64,000 nucleotides of DNA from the NCBI GenBank assembly GCA_021186555.1, contig JAJKFL010000003.1, forward strand, positions 41,746,408 through 41,810,407, given 5' to 3'. Of the stretch, positions 10,635 through 21,091 are shown piece after piece. The notes beneath the pieces are model-generated. The model searched no databases, had not been told where the DNA came from, and saw nothing but the letters and a program-made list of their open reading frames with translations. Numbering within the stretch: position 1 is the stretch's first letter; every line of letters begins with the position of its first letter. Made by a program: the position numbers and the translations under genes. Source of the DNA: Reticulitermes speratus. Taxonomy: Eukaryota; Arthropoda; Insecta; Blattodea; Rhinotermitidae.

Positions 10635-12284
10635 AGTTCACAACGGGACAAAAATAAACTCCTTTTTTTATCATGAAACATCAACTCTCACTGAGAGTTA
10701 CAATTTATTTAAATTACCGTTTACAATTATTTGTGGCTTTCTTGCACAGCCCATAATTTGGTGATACGTGCAGCCCCACCCTTTAAGACAAACTTGTCTC
10801 TCCCCTCCTGCAAAACAGTCACGTTCACTGCGAGTCTAAGTATAGCAAAGAGCTTTGATAATCCAGACTTTACACCTGGAAATGTATACAGGCTACAGAA
10901 ACACCATGTGACAGCCACTCAGGCGCTGTGGTTTCTTCCCTGTTGTTTATTTCATCATCAATATCGCTGAAAGGAAAGACCGTCAGTAATGGACCCAGGG
11001 TCCTTAAATATTAGTGTCAGTGTTTGTAAACACCTGGCACAGGTCCATACATCATTTAAACTGTTTCAGCAGCAAGAAAACTAATCCAATTTCATATACA
11101 AATTACGTCACCTTAACATCGTATTTTTATTCGTTAATAACAGTAGGATGAACTGATGACGTGCCCTGCTTCATACAAGTGACGCTCTGACGAAAATGGG
11201 ATGGTGGATCATGGTAATATAAACTTCGGTAGAATAATAAATGTATGGATATTAGTCTTGATATGTTCTTGTCGGCTAGTGGACCGGACCAATGGCAGGC
11301 CGTGTTACATTTTATCTTACCAATAGGAGACTTCGTACGTAGTCTAATGATATCAGTTTTGCAGCCAATCAGGAGAGAACGTGTGATGAATTGACAAAAG
11401 CGTGAACCGGAAAATTAGTGTCTCTCTCTCACACAAAGCGTTTCGGTTTTAGGGGAAGCCGCCGAATAGACAGCAGGAGTAAACTATGAAAACAGATTAA
11501 CAAAAAAATGAGTGTAGTTACTTGTTAAAGCACACAGCAACGCTTGAAGTTTAATTTAGAAGATGGGTGTTTAAAATACAAAACGAAAATAGATACTGTG
11601 TTAGTTGTTTTGTGTTCATATAACCGAAATTAATCCCTGTATTTTGTAATTACTTATCCTATAAAGTTAAGCTTACCCTATAATTAATTAATTAATTAAT
11701 GCAATAGAAAGAGACAAAACATCAATTGTGCTATCCACGTGCTGTAAATCTGTGCAAAGGAAAATGGAATAGAAGAAACACTACTCAGACTTTCACTACC
11801 TTAATCATTCCAATTCTACGCAAGGCTAAATGGTGCTACTTCATCTGATGTCTCACTACGTTCAGTTAGTTAATGTTCGTGTCTAAGGAGATAGAGTGGG
11901 TACAAGCTGAATACTGGGAGAGTGTGAAAGATCACTGGCTTCTTAACGCCCGAAAAGCGATGTAGTCTGGTCTGTTTCGAAAGGCCTTGTGCAAGATGCA
12001 GAAATGTTTAATTCAAACACTATTTGTCGTCGCGCCTCTCTAAAACTGTAACAACTCTACAGAAGTGTTGATTTTCCGTCGACCGAAGATAAATTCACAC
12101 TAAATTGCACTTACTGATTTTGAGTGTATTACAGACCTATACCGTGAGCTTAATATTAAGAATTACGAAACGTTAACCACGCTAGACACCACTGTCTCAT
12201 TTTATCTTGGCTTGTGAAGCCTTGCACAAAAATTGTTCTACGGTACATATCTAAGATGTTTTAATCACACTTAGAATAATTGAC
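10635..12284. other. Unrecognised intergenic sequence
   Basis: No gene is recognised. Overlapping frames on both strands at 10727-10970 have no recognisable product. A short TTAA-rich patch lies near 11680-11700. Confidence 0.4.
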
Positions 12285-12556
12285 ACTGAAGAAATATTAG
12301 GTTTTCAAGGAGGATCCTGTTCCACGGTGTTTGTTAGTTAGCTGGTTAGTTAGTTGTTGGTTAGTTAGCTGTTAGTTAGTTGTTGGTTATTTTGTGGTTA
12401 GTTCGTGGTTGGTTAGTTGGTTAGTTAGCTGGTTAGTTCGTTGGTTGTTGGTTAGTTAGCTGTGTTAGTTGGTGTGTTAGTGTTAGTTCGTGGTTGGTTA
12501 GTTGGTTAGTTAGCTGGTTAGTTCGTTGGTTGGTTGGTTAGTTAGTCAGTTAGTTA
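12285..12556 (+). mobile_element. LINE family 1: 3' UTR and expanded GTTA tail
   Basis: The stretch TTTTCAAGGAGGATCCTGTT (about 12301-12320) and the following CCACGGTGT match the 3' untranslated end of the LINE copies at 17.6 and 46.1 kb (TTCTCAAGAAGGACTCTG.TCCATGGAGTTAGTT). The tail here has grown into about 230 bp of GTTA/GTTG/GCTG repeats. A 51-bp block starting at 12397 is repeated at 12482 (85-bp spacing), so the tail grew by segmental duplication as well as by slippage. No coding part remains. Confidence 0.6.
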
Positions 12557-12682
12557 CAACATTTATAAGGGAAAGTATAAAAAGTAATGAACATTTTAGT
12601 TTACATCTACCTTGATATAATCTTATTCCGACAAATGTACACTTTATTATGTCCTATTTAACACATGCTTATGTCAATAAAT

Positions 12683-12723
12683 AGTCGACATGTTTCGAAC
12701 TGTATCAGTTCATCATCAGGACT
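12683..12723 (-). ncRNA. Hammerhead ribozyme, F2 left arm
   Basis: Minus strand: AGUC (stem I), CUGAUGA (12719-12713), unpaired U, stem II GAACUG-AUA-CAGUUC (6 bp), GAAA (12696-12693), stem III ACAUGU, C17 (12687), GACU (stem I, 4 bp). The core is fully conserved and the predicted cleavage site is GUC, the classical hammerhead triplet. Confidence 0.85.
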
Positions 12724-12891
12724 CTTTATCATTACACCAGCTAAATGGTACTCATTAAAATAGATAAAATGGATAAAATGTCTTCAACTATGTTGGGTAT
12801 ATGGCCACTGCATCTGCTGTTACGTGTACACTACTGGCTTGTGGAAGGTACACCTTCCACAAGCCAGTAGTGATAGATAGTGATGATAAAG

Positions 12892-12932
12892 AGTCCTGAT
12901 GATGAACTGATACAGTTCGAAACATGTCGACT
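12892..12932 (+). ncRNA. Hammerhead ribozyme, F2 right arm
   Basis: Mirror copy of 12683-12723: AGTC 12892-12895, CTGATGA 12896-12902, stem II through 12918, GAAA 12919-12922, stem III ACATGT 12922-12927, C17 at 12928, GACT 12929-12932. It is identical to the left-arm ribozyme. A transcript of either strand across the element would contain one active-sense ribozyme and one antisense ribozyme, and could instead collapse into the long hairpin. Confidence 0.85.
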
Positions 12933-13003
12933 ATTTATTGACATAAGCGTGTGTTAAATAGGACATAATAAAGTGTCCATTTGTCGGAATAAGACTATAT
13001 ACA

Positions 13004-14507
13004 TTTGAGAATGTACGGTGAAAATAACATAAAATTTAACTTGATGTTGGTAGTATAGAAAAAGATGACGGTTACAAACAACATTAAAATCCCCCAATTT
13101 GCACGGTGTTGTTTTCGTGGCCTTGCAGTAATAGTAGTCGTGTCCAGTAACAGAACATGGTATTGATACTGTTGTAACAGCTCGCAGCATGACAGTTCTG
13201 CTGGCTCATTGCAACACTTATAAAGAAATATAAATATTCTGCGATAAGATATTTATTGTTAGCAAGTTTGGGAAGAATCATTGTTCAGAATGGCAGTAAC
13301 TGTGTGAGCCAAAAAACATACGAATAGGCAGAATCATTCATAAAGGGAGGCTATGTTGTTGGTTATGCGCGTTCGAAAAGGCTATCGATTGTAACGTTGG
13401 TTAAGTTTAAAGCGGGCGTGTCAGGGACGAGCGATGAATCGAAATGATGTGATTGCGTCTGAAACGGGCATCAGCCATGGAAATAAACTGTGACAGACGG
13501 AAGACAGCACATGACACGGACTTAGAATGGAAGGGCTCTTTGTAGGTCCATACTTCATTAAGTTGCCCCTGCAAAAAAATATGCAAAATAAAGATCAGGG
13601 GCTTAATCAGATTATATTCCGTGTTAGGTGTCAGTGCTCCGTAGGCTTACGATCAGTTTTTCACAAGAATTACACAAATTCGGAATGCACATGAAAGAAA
13701 GTTCAAGGTATTTTAAAACTCAGTAAACACATTTACCTTCTTTTGTCAACTTTAACGTAGCAAATGTCGTGGATTTACGTGTATATGACGTCAAACACAA
13801 CTGAGGTGACCAGCGCACTAGACTTCAATTTTAAGGGCTCAATTAAAATATCACAGTCCTTTCCTTTGTTGTAATGTCTTGTAAAGTGCAGCGTACTGAA
13901 TTGCGTTTACATTGTAACTACTTTTGTTGTGGGCACAGCCGAAGACAAGGCGGCCTTGATAGCATTTTCTGTATTACACTGGAGAACGTGCCAAGCTTCA
14001 TAATAATTAAAGCATCGATTTGAAACATGATTATAAAATTTTAACTACATTAAAGACGTCATTAAGAGAACCTTGAGCAAGAAATTAGGAAAGTATACAT
14101 TATTAAAATTTTATAAGGTCATATTAGTAAAAGTTTACAGCAACGAAACGGAACTTTGATAATGACTGTAAAAGATAAAAGGAAACTCCAAAGAAGGGAA
14201 ACACCATTACTAAATGAGTGCAACAGGATATAGCAAAGTGTACAGCAAAGTAACGACGGAATTATAGAAAAATTAGAAACAGATAACAGCTATAAGAAAT
14301 TAGGCTAAGCAATTTACTGCATAAACGATGAGCAGGAAATGGAAGTCACACGAATAGCGGAAAGATGGTCAGACAGATGAAAGAGACATCGGAAGTCGAG
14401 GAATCACTGAAATGTCCACTGTTATGTGCAAAAGGCTATTTACTGAAGAAAGAAGAAATAATGAAACACAGGAAGAAAGATAAATAAAACAAGAAAGAAG
14501 GAAATGA
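13004..14507. other. Unrecognised intergenic sequence
   Basis: I see nothing recognisable here. The frames at 12954-13281 (-) partly overlap F2 and have no known product. Confidence 0.4.
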
Positions 14508-14936
14508 ATGTGTGTGTGTGTGTTCTGTGTCTAGGTGCAGAACAAGCGAGCGAATAAGAATCAGATACGTATGTGTGCATATGTATGTATGTATGTATGT
14601 TTTGTATGTATGCATTTATTTATGTATATATATGTATGTATGTATGTATGTACGTATATATATATGTATGTATGTATTTATGTATATATGTATGTATATA
14701 TGTATGTACGTATGTATAATATATACGTATATATGTATGTATGTGTGTATGTATGTATGTATTTATGTTATATGTATGTATGTATATATGTACGTATATA
14801 TATATGTATATATATATATATGTACGTATATATGTATGTATGTATGTATGTATTTATGTATATATGTATGTACGTATGTATGTATATAGTACGTATATAT
14901 ATGTATGTATGTGTGTACGTATGTATATATGTATGT
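14508..14936. repeat. (GT)n then (TATG/TATA)n microsatellite
   Basis: A short GT run (14508-14522) is followed by about 360 bp of TATG, TATA and TACG units (about 14572-14936). Long Tyr/Val/Cys/Met frames here (up to 152 codons, 14535-14993) are translations of the repeat and not genes. Confidence 0.95.
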
Positions 14937-15199
14937 TCCAGATTATATAGGCTACTGGGCGGGGTTTCAAACAGTAAATCTTCCGAAAGCTAAGGAAACG
15001 AAGATTCCTCTACTACAACTCTTTTTTAAATACATGTAACAGAAGCTTTTGGTTTCGTTTCTCAAATGTTCGTTAAATTTATCGGTAATATTACATTATC
15101 TCATTAATATAGCAATTAACATGCAGTCACCTTAGTGCAATGTCGAATAATCTGCACCGACGCAAGATTCAAAAGGAGCCTTTTCCGCCATCATCCCCT

Positions 15200-15515
15200 A
15201 ATTAACTAAATAAATAAATCCATGAAGCAACAGTCCTTAAAAAGCTAGTAGTACCTCAGCTAGTCATGAAATTCCGCACATTTTATGGAACGCCAAGACT
15301 TACTACCGTTTTAACAACAGCTCTCCATCTTTCTTATTCTGAGTCAGATAAATCCACTCTACGTTATCTCATCCTAGTTCTTATGATCCGTCCATCTATG
15401 TCTACGTCCTCTCAATGGCGTCTTTCACTCAGGTCTCCCCTAATTTTTCTTTCCCCCATACATGCCATATGACCCGCTAATTTCATCACAGTTTATTTGA
15501 TCACCTGCCATCCTT
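15200..15515 (-). pseudogene. LINE family 1 reverse transcriptase C-terminus, decayed
   Basis: The minus strand gives peptide pieces matching the other copies: GHMACMGE, RRVDLSDSE, RWRAVVKTVVSLGVP, then a stop and the shared 3' UTR (GGACTGTTGCTTCATGGA). Frames are broken by stops and shifts. It is identified as the tail of a non-LTR retrotransposon protein by comparison with the copies at 17.3 and 46.2 kb. It is a dead fragment, 5' truncated as is usual for LINEs. Confidence 0.65.
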
Positions 15516-15689
15516 CTTAGGTTCACGAAAGAAGGAACAATTTATTGATTTTGGTTGTCACTGTGTCATTCTGACATCTCTCCATAAATACTTTCTTGCA
15601 GATTCTATATCAACCAATTTTTAAATAACAGGCCAGTTGAATATGAACACTCCAGTAAGTAGACTAATAAAACAGCGACGAATGACGAC

Positions 15690-16082
15690 GACAGCAAAAT
15701 CAAAAGCAACAGCAACAATAACAATAACAATAACAGCAACAACAATAACAATAACAGCAACAACAATAACAATAACAGCAATAACAATAACAGCAACAAT
15801 AACAGCAACAGCAACAATAACAGCAACAGAAACAATAACAGCAACAGCAACAATAATAATAATAGCAACAACAATAACAATAACAACAGCAACAGCAACA
15901 ACAATAACAGCAACATCAGTAACAATAACAACAGCAACAACAACACAGCAGCAACAGTAACAACAACAGCACAACAGCAACAATAACAATAACAATATTA
16001 TTAGCAGCAGCAAAAATAACAATAAAAAAATAACAACAGCAACAATAACAGAAACAATAATAACAACAGTAGCAGCAGCATC
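15690..16082. repeat. (CAA/CAG/TAA)n trinucleotide tract
   Basis: About 390 bp of interleaved AAC, AAT, CAG and TAA triplets. The opposite strand yields poly-Leu, poly-Val and poly-Ile frames up to 133 codons (15605-16022), which are artefacts of the repeat. Confidence 0.95.
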
Positions 16083-16915
16083 AACGAGGACAACAACTTA
16101 CACTTACCGCAAGCCATGAACTTGTTAAATCCTATAATTATTTTTATTTTTTCATAATTTTACTCGCTCTAATCTAACTAAAATCTACGTTTGGCCATAA
16201 AGAGTGAGGAATCGTTCAACACAGAGTTAACCGCCTTCAGAAATCAGAGTTCTATCAACAACGATGAAAATATAGCACAATATACGAGCAGCCTTGCCCA
16301 TCACTCTGTGGAACGCAACACATATGATCCATAAGAAAACTAAATAAAGAAAGTTGACAGTGCTGATGTCACGACAAACTACAAAGTGTATAGGAATACA
16401 AAAACTCCAGCTGTTACAGGCCACCAAGGATACTGTTCTTTTTCAGAATCCGAACTCCCAGCACGTAGAGACCGATAAATAGAACAAAAGAGTAAATAGT
16501 TTAATGCTGGAGGCATGGCTCATATTTAAACTAGAACACGTAAAACAGCGCACAGCTGTTTTGGGATCTGCGAAGTAGGTAACGAAAATATACTGCATTT
16601 GTATCGATTTTCATACACGGCTAATATTTGGATATTTTACACTGGCTGGGAAAAGGAGCTCCCTAAATATGAACAGACTTGTGCGAGAAAGAGGCAATCA
16701 TCGAAGTTTAGTGGCGGAGAATAATAAGAAAAGGCAGCCTTTACTTCAAAGGGGCAGCAGATTTGGACAGAAAGCTGAAAGTCAGCCGACTGACAGGTCA
16801 TTTTCCGGCACTGCGCTTTCTCTCGTCCCAAATCTGACTTCAAGGGAATGAAACTTCTTGTAATTTACTCACCAATGCGGAAGGAAATGATGAGAAAGAG
16901 ATGACACCCAGGATG
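16083..16915. other. Unrecognised intergenic sequence
   Basis: I see nothing recognisable here. Confidence 0.4.
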
Positions 16916-16975
16916 AAGGAGGAGGAGGAAGATGAGGGGGAGGAAGGGGAGGAAAAGGAGGAGGAGGAGGACAAA
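16916..16975. repeat. GA-rich (GGA)n tract
   Basis: Purine-only stretch dominated by GGA and GAA triplets. It encodes the basic/acidic start of the frame at 16932-17177, which I do not regard as a gene. Confidence 0.9.
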
Positions 16976-17304
16976 ATATCGCGCGTTTTCTCTTTCTTTA
17001 TCGGGCGAAAACTTCTATGAAGAAGAGAACTGCAGTAATAATAGGTTTAGTGTATTTTTAGCTCAGAGAATTATGTCTACTGGCCAGAACACAGTGCAGG
17101 GGCAGGAATTTTTTTCTATTCGACAACGCTATGTCGACATCATCTGTCGTGCTGAAATATCCGTAAGATACCACTGATTACTCTCCCTGGGAAAAATGCG
17201 GCCGAAGACTAAAACTGACCATTAGTTTCCCTCTAGTCCGTGGGGTAAGAATACATAGCTCGAAGAGCTTAGCTCCTCTCCGTTAATTTACATGGCGTCG
17301 TCAT

Positions 17305-17690
17305 TAAACAACCGCAGATATCATTGAGGAGCTTCTTGATCTGTACTCCTCACCAGATATTCGCGTGATCAAATAAAGAAGAATGAGACGAGCGGTGAAT
17401 GGGACACGTGTGGGAGAAGGGAGAGGTGCTTACAGGGTTTTGGTATGGAAACCTGAGTTAAAAAGATCACTTGTAAGTCCTAGGCGGATATGGGAGGATA
17501 AAAAAAAATGGATCTTAAAAATAGGATGGGGGTGTGAAATGGGTTTATCTGGCTCAGGATAGGGGCAAGTTGCAGGATATTGTGAGCGCAGTAATGAATT
17601 TTCGGGTTCCATAAAAGACAGGGTATTTCATGACTAGCTGAGACCTATTAGCTTCTCATGAAGGACTCTGTTCCATAGAGTTAGTTAATA
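17305..17690 (+). pseudogene. LINE family 1 reverse transcriptase C-terminus and 3' UTR
   Basis: The plus strand reads EELLDLYSSPDIRVIK, stop, RRMRRAVNGTRVGE, RGAYRVLVWKPELKRS, RRIWED, WVYLAQDRG, VSAVMNFRVP, stop, with two frameshifts. This order (LYSSPDI, GHVARMG-like, YRVLVGKPE, WED, LAQDR, AVMNLRVP, stop) is the C-terminal end of a non-LTR retrotransposon reverse transcriptase family abundant in insects. The 3' UTR (TTCTCATGAAGGACTCTGTT, then CCATAGAGTTAGTTAA) is shared with the copies at 12.3, 15.2, 38.5 and 46.1 kb. Decayed and 5' truncated. Confidence 0.75.
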
Positions 17691-17837
17691 TCAAATTGCA
17701 ACCACAATATACGCGCAAAGAACATTTATACGCTCATGTGTAACAGAAAATATAAGCCTGAGTGAAATACAATTATGAGCACATGTAATTAGTAAATTAT
17801 AGAAGCATGATATTAACTACATACTTCGTTTACTTAT

Positions 17838-18068
17838 TAACGGTTTATTTAACGACACTGTACATTATAAGTTAAAGCTCCGAACGGTAGGATAAGTGAA
17901 CAATTAGCCACAAATGATGTGGTGGCCTCAATAAAGCACTATCTCTTTATATGCTTAGATGATCTTACTAAAATCACCAAAGACCTTTAACGGTTGGCGT
18001 GTCCCAGCCGAGATTTCAGTTTCCCCGTATACGTGTCAGAAGTATTACCGCTTCGGCCAAAGTGCTCG
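17838..18068 (-). mobile_element. Possible old tRNA-derived SINE (family D)
   Basis: The right part reads on the minus strand as GGCCGAAGCGGTAATACTTC (A-box-like), followed by a degenerate B-box-like GGAAACTGAAATCTCGG. The left part (GGTTTATTTAACGACACTGT) resembles a common insect SINE 3' end as I remember it. Single, highly diverged copy. Confidence 0.35.
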
Positions 18069-18075
18069 GCAAATA

Positions 18076-18126
18076 TAATACACATACACACCCATACATA
18101 CATACATACATACATATACACACACA
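18076..18126. repeat. (CATA/CACA)n microsatellite
   Basis: Imperfect tetranucleotide run, seen directly. Confidence 0.9.
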
Positions 18127-18156
18127 TACATAGACAACTCTAAATATATTCTACAT

Positions 18157-18355
18157 GCGTGATTTCAGGCTTCCGTTGCGGTGTAAATGAGATCTTCGCT
18201 CTTCTGGGATGTAGTTAGTTACTGACGTTTCGGGACAACCTTTCGGTCCCATCTTCAAGGGTCTCAGACCCTTGAAGAGGGAAGCGATATGTTGTTCCGA
18301 ATCGTCGGTAACTACCAATTAACGCTGTGTAGCATCCCAGAAGAGCGAAGATCTA
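18157..18355. mobile_element. Foldback hammerhead element F3 with 11-bp TSD
   Basis: Outer arms GATCTTCGCTCTTCTGGGAT (from 18191) and its reverse complement (ending 18353) are perfect over 21 bp. The inner centre is a palindrome (18253-18277) containing the ribozyme core of both strands. A perfect 11-bp repeat ATATTCTACAT (18146-18156 and 18356-18366) flanks the insertion. Between the left repeat and the left arm lie 34 extra bases with no counterpart on the right. Both hammerhead copies read UUGAAGA instead of CUGANGA (C3U), and the right one also has GAAU for GAAA, so neither should cleave. The left copy keeps GGGA/UCCC in stem II and ACGU in stem III. Confidence 0.8.
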
Positions 18356-18366
18356 ATATTCTACAT

Positions 18367-19595
18367 ACCTACATACTATAGGCTACATATAAGCAGAGAT
18401 TACGTTACACAAAACGAAGGAAATGTGTCGAAATTATGGCAGAACTTCTGTAAATATTTCAAGAATAAGTCAATAACTTGGAGCACATCGAAAGACTGTG
18501 CATTATTTCTATAACGGAGAAAGTATAAGCGACAAGGATGGGAAGCGCAGTGCCTTTTATATATGTTCCAAGCAGGTCCTGTCTCTCGATTTTGCACGCA
18601 GCATCGCTCTTGCTGATACAAATCTTTCAGCGATGTAGTTAAAAGTTATTCTTCCTCACATCTGTAAAACACTGAGATTTCCCACTGCCTGAGAGACGCT
18701 CTAACTGCTGTGTGAATTACGCTGACCCCCAAATAATTTAACATTTATGGAGCCTGACTCTCTCTTAGAACCGTGATCTTATATCGATAGTGTTTAATTC
18801 GCACAGCACGTTTTGGTGAAACGCAGAATGATAATGTGTTTGCTTGCATACAAAGAATGGGAAGAGATATGGAATTTGTTCCATTATATTTAAATATTCT
18901 AAATGAACTGTAGCTTGAAGGAAGGAAACGGGAATAGCTAAGTCAACTTTTTACACAGTGTTCAGTGCTGTACAATCACCTTCAAAATACACAAATGAAT
19001 CTAATGATTATGCAAAGATTCATTATGGTCTGTAAATAAAAACATTTATAATATACGCGCATTTTAGTGTCATTTTTCAACGTGATTATAATTTTTCACC
19101 ACATACGTTGAAAATTGTCAATAGATGGATTTTGGAGAAACCTATTATGAAACATGCACAACAACTTTGGATCACCCTGAATGTAAACTTTGCGAACTTG
19201 TAACCCGAATCACAGCAGACCAGAAACTTGGCAAAGAGGAGGGAGTTTTGTAGAAGAATATCTCTTACTGAAGTAAACAAAGCCATTAGATGGAATACCG
19301 TCTGGAGATAGAAAGGACAGGAGCGAGAGTGCATGGATACTATAGTGTGTGGGAAAACAAGATTCTTATACCTGGGAAATGGTACACGCTAGCTACTATA
19401 GGAGTTGTAAGAAAACGTTAAAAATTATTGACGATTCGACACGAACTAGAAAAATGACAGCTATATGGGAAGAAAGTTTCTGTAGACTAATATAACAGGT
19501 GAATGCTACCTCATAATTTGCCTCGAAACATTAAGTAAAAGTAAAGAGACCTCACTTGTGAAGACTGATTATTCAGCCTAGACTAGAACCTATAA
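18367..19595. other. Unrecognised intergenic sequence
   Basis: I see nothing recognisable here. Confidence 0.4.
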
Positions 19596-19599
19596 TGCC

Positions 19600-19752
19600 C
19601 TTAACAAAAACCAGGATAATGAAAAACTACACACCAAAAGGCAGAGGAACCAGGGAAGACCACTGAAGAGACTTTTGGATGAGTGAGAGCATAACGGGTT
19701 AACAACTGGCCCAACTCCATCATAGCTACATGATGATGATGATGATGAAGAA
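19600..19752 (+). pseudogene. LINE family 2: 3' end of reverse transcriptase with (GAT)n tail
   Basis: The plus strand reads TKTRIMKNYTPKGRGT, then after a frameshift GRPLKRLLDE and GLTTGPTPS, ending in a (GAT)n tract at 19731-19748. The order KNYTPKGRR..RGRPLKRLLD...GPTP followed by a GAT microsatellite is the C-terminus and tail of an insect non-LTR retrotransposon that I recognise from memory; the subfamily name is not known. Only the last ~50 codons survive. Confidence 0.6.
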
Positions 19753-21067
19753 AACCACGAACATTTATCTAACTGGCTCAAACCACACGGTTAAAAGCAC
19801 AAAATAAGAGAAGGAACAAGGCACACTTCAGGTACAAAAACACAAAATTGCTAAGGGTAAACATAGTGAACAATTGTTCTTGAAGCAAGGAACGTAATTT
19901 CTCATTTTCCTCCTTAATTCTTTGTTACCCAACTTTGTTAAATAACAGACATGGATAACTTTTTAAAATTTAAATTATTATGCTCAAGGACTACATATTT
20001 TTTAAATTTTTTTGCTGAATTTTAATTTCTAGGGCCGGTACCTGTAAGCAACAACATACATTATACGGCAAAAGGGGACACATATAAACAGTAGCGTTCT
20101 GAACCATGGTTTACAGCAGGCCAGCTCAACCCGTAGCTCGCGGGCAAAATGTTGCACTCGACAGAGTGTTATGTTGCCCGCAGAGATATCTGAAATCACA
20201 GAATGTCATTTAATTGCCCGATATTGTCCCCGATGTCTTCTCGATAACACCAGCACAGCCCTTTCTCCCCCTTCACAGCTTTCGAAGTCTTTCACAAGAG
20301 TCTCTTTCTTTCTTCATTACAGAACAACATTTACAACGTTATCTCTCTTAAAGTGCTATACAGACAGTTTGTGGCTCCATTTAGTGTGCTACTGCGTGTT
20401 TAGAAGAGAATCTTTGATTAATCAATGTTCAGACCTCTCTTGCCAGTGTGCGCCAAAAAGTTCATTGAGAACAGACACCATAGGCCGCACATTACAAAAA
20501 CCACGTGTATTGTTGTTGGGTAATAGTAAATTATCATTAATATGTGATTTTAGTGTCAAGGTCTCAAACCTGTAAGGAATCATAGCACTGCTGAATAATT
20601 GCACTAATTAATAAGCCCCAAGTAGTAAAAAAAAATAACGCATTTATGAAGAAACTGCGGTACCCCATAAAGGATTTAAACCCACAAATACTTAAAATTC
20701 ATGTCTACTCAAGTTGCTTAGAGATTCCTAATAACAACAAAATTTCACTGCTGGATCCAGCATCAATAGCGCAACAGTTGCAGAGACATGTACAGAAAAT
20801 TTCTCTTTTGGGCCCTTGAAAACAGGAAACAATAATAAATATCGGTATAAAAATATTTCACAGAATTATTACACATCATCTTTACTATTCATACATTTTA
20901 ACATAGATCAACCAGAGCTATATTCAAACTGAAATCTGAAGTTTTATGTCAGCTTCTACACGTGGACAGGACAAACACGGTGATCGTACTGCCTGAGCAT
21001 AATGATCCAAAGTCTCTCATCTTCACAAGCAGTAAAGTATTTAAAAATGGCATCTAAGGTTGCAACA
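19753..21067. other. Unrecognised sequence; possible hAT end near 20.1 kb
   Basis: Near 20114-20175 the text CCAGCTCAACCCGTAGCTCG followed by CGGGC resembles a hAT terminal sequence, but no opposite end or target duplication was found. A 134-codon frame at 20171-20575 (+) has no domain I recognise and low-complexity Ser/Leu composition; I do not call it a gene. Confidence 0.35.
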
Positions 21068-21091
21068 CTATCATCATCATCATCATCATCA
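21068..21091. repeat. (ATC)n microsatellite
   Basis: About eight ATC triplets. No LINE 3' end sequence is recognisable beside it. Confidence 0.9.

Larger units (their letters stand above)
12612..13003. mobile_element. Foldback hammerhead element F2 (young, both ribozymes intact)
   Basis: Arms 12622-12732 and 12883-12993 (111 bp each) are reverse complements with two mismatches, and ~10 more diverged bases extend each outer end. Each arm carries an intact hammerhead, one per strand. The centre contains a second perfect hairpin: 21-bp arms 12829-12849 and 12852-12872 around a 2-base loop. The right half lacks the ~95 bp that separate arm and hairpin on the left, as if synthesis turned back at 12850 and then skipped. 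The high arm identity suggests a recent single-event origin. No convincing target duplication was found. Confidence 0.85.

Noticed and set aside
12325..12556. Telomere-like repeat (insect TTAGG)
   Set aside because: Units are GTTA/GTTG/GCTG without a regular TTAGG period, and the tract is explained as a LINE tail.
14512..14993. Long Tyr/Met/Val/Cys-rich frames of up to 152 codons
   Set aside because: Direct translation of a TATG/TATA microsatellite.
15605..16022. Poly-Leu and poly-Val frames of up to 133 codons
   Set aside because: Translation of the CAA/CAG/TAA tract in antisense frames.
20171..20575. 134-codon plus-strand frame as a gene
   Set aside because: No domain, signal peptide, splice context or homology recognised; Ser/Leu/Cys-rich noise in a repeat-rich region.
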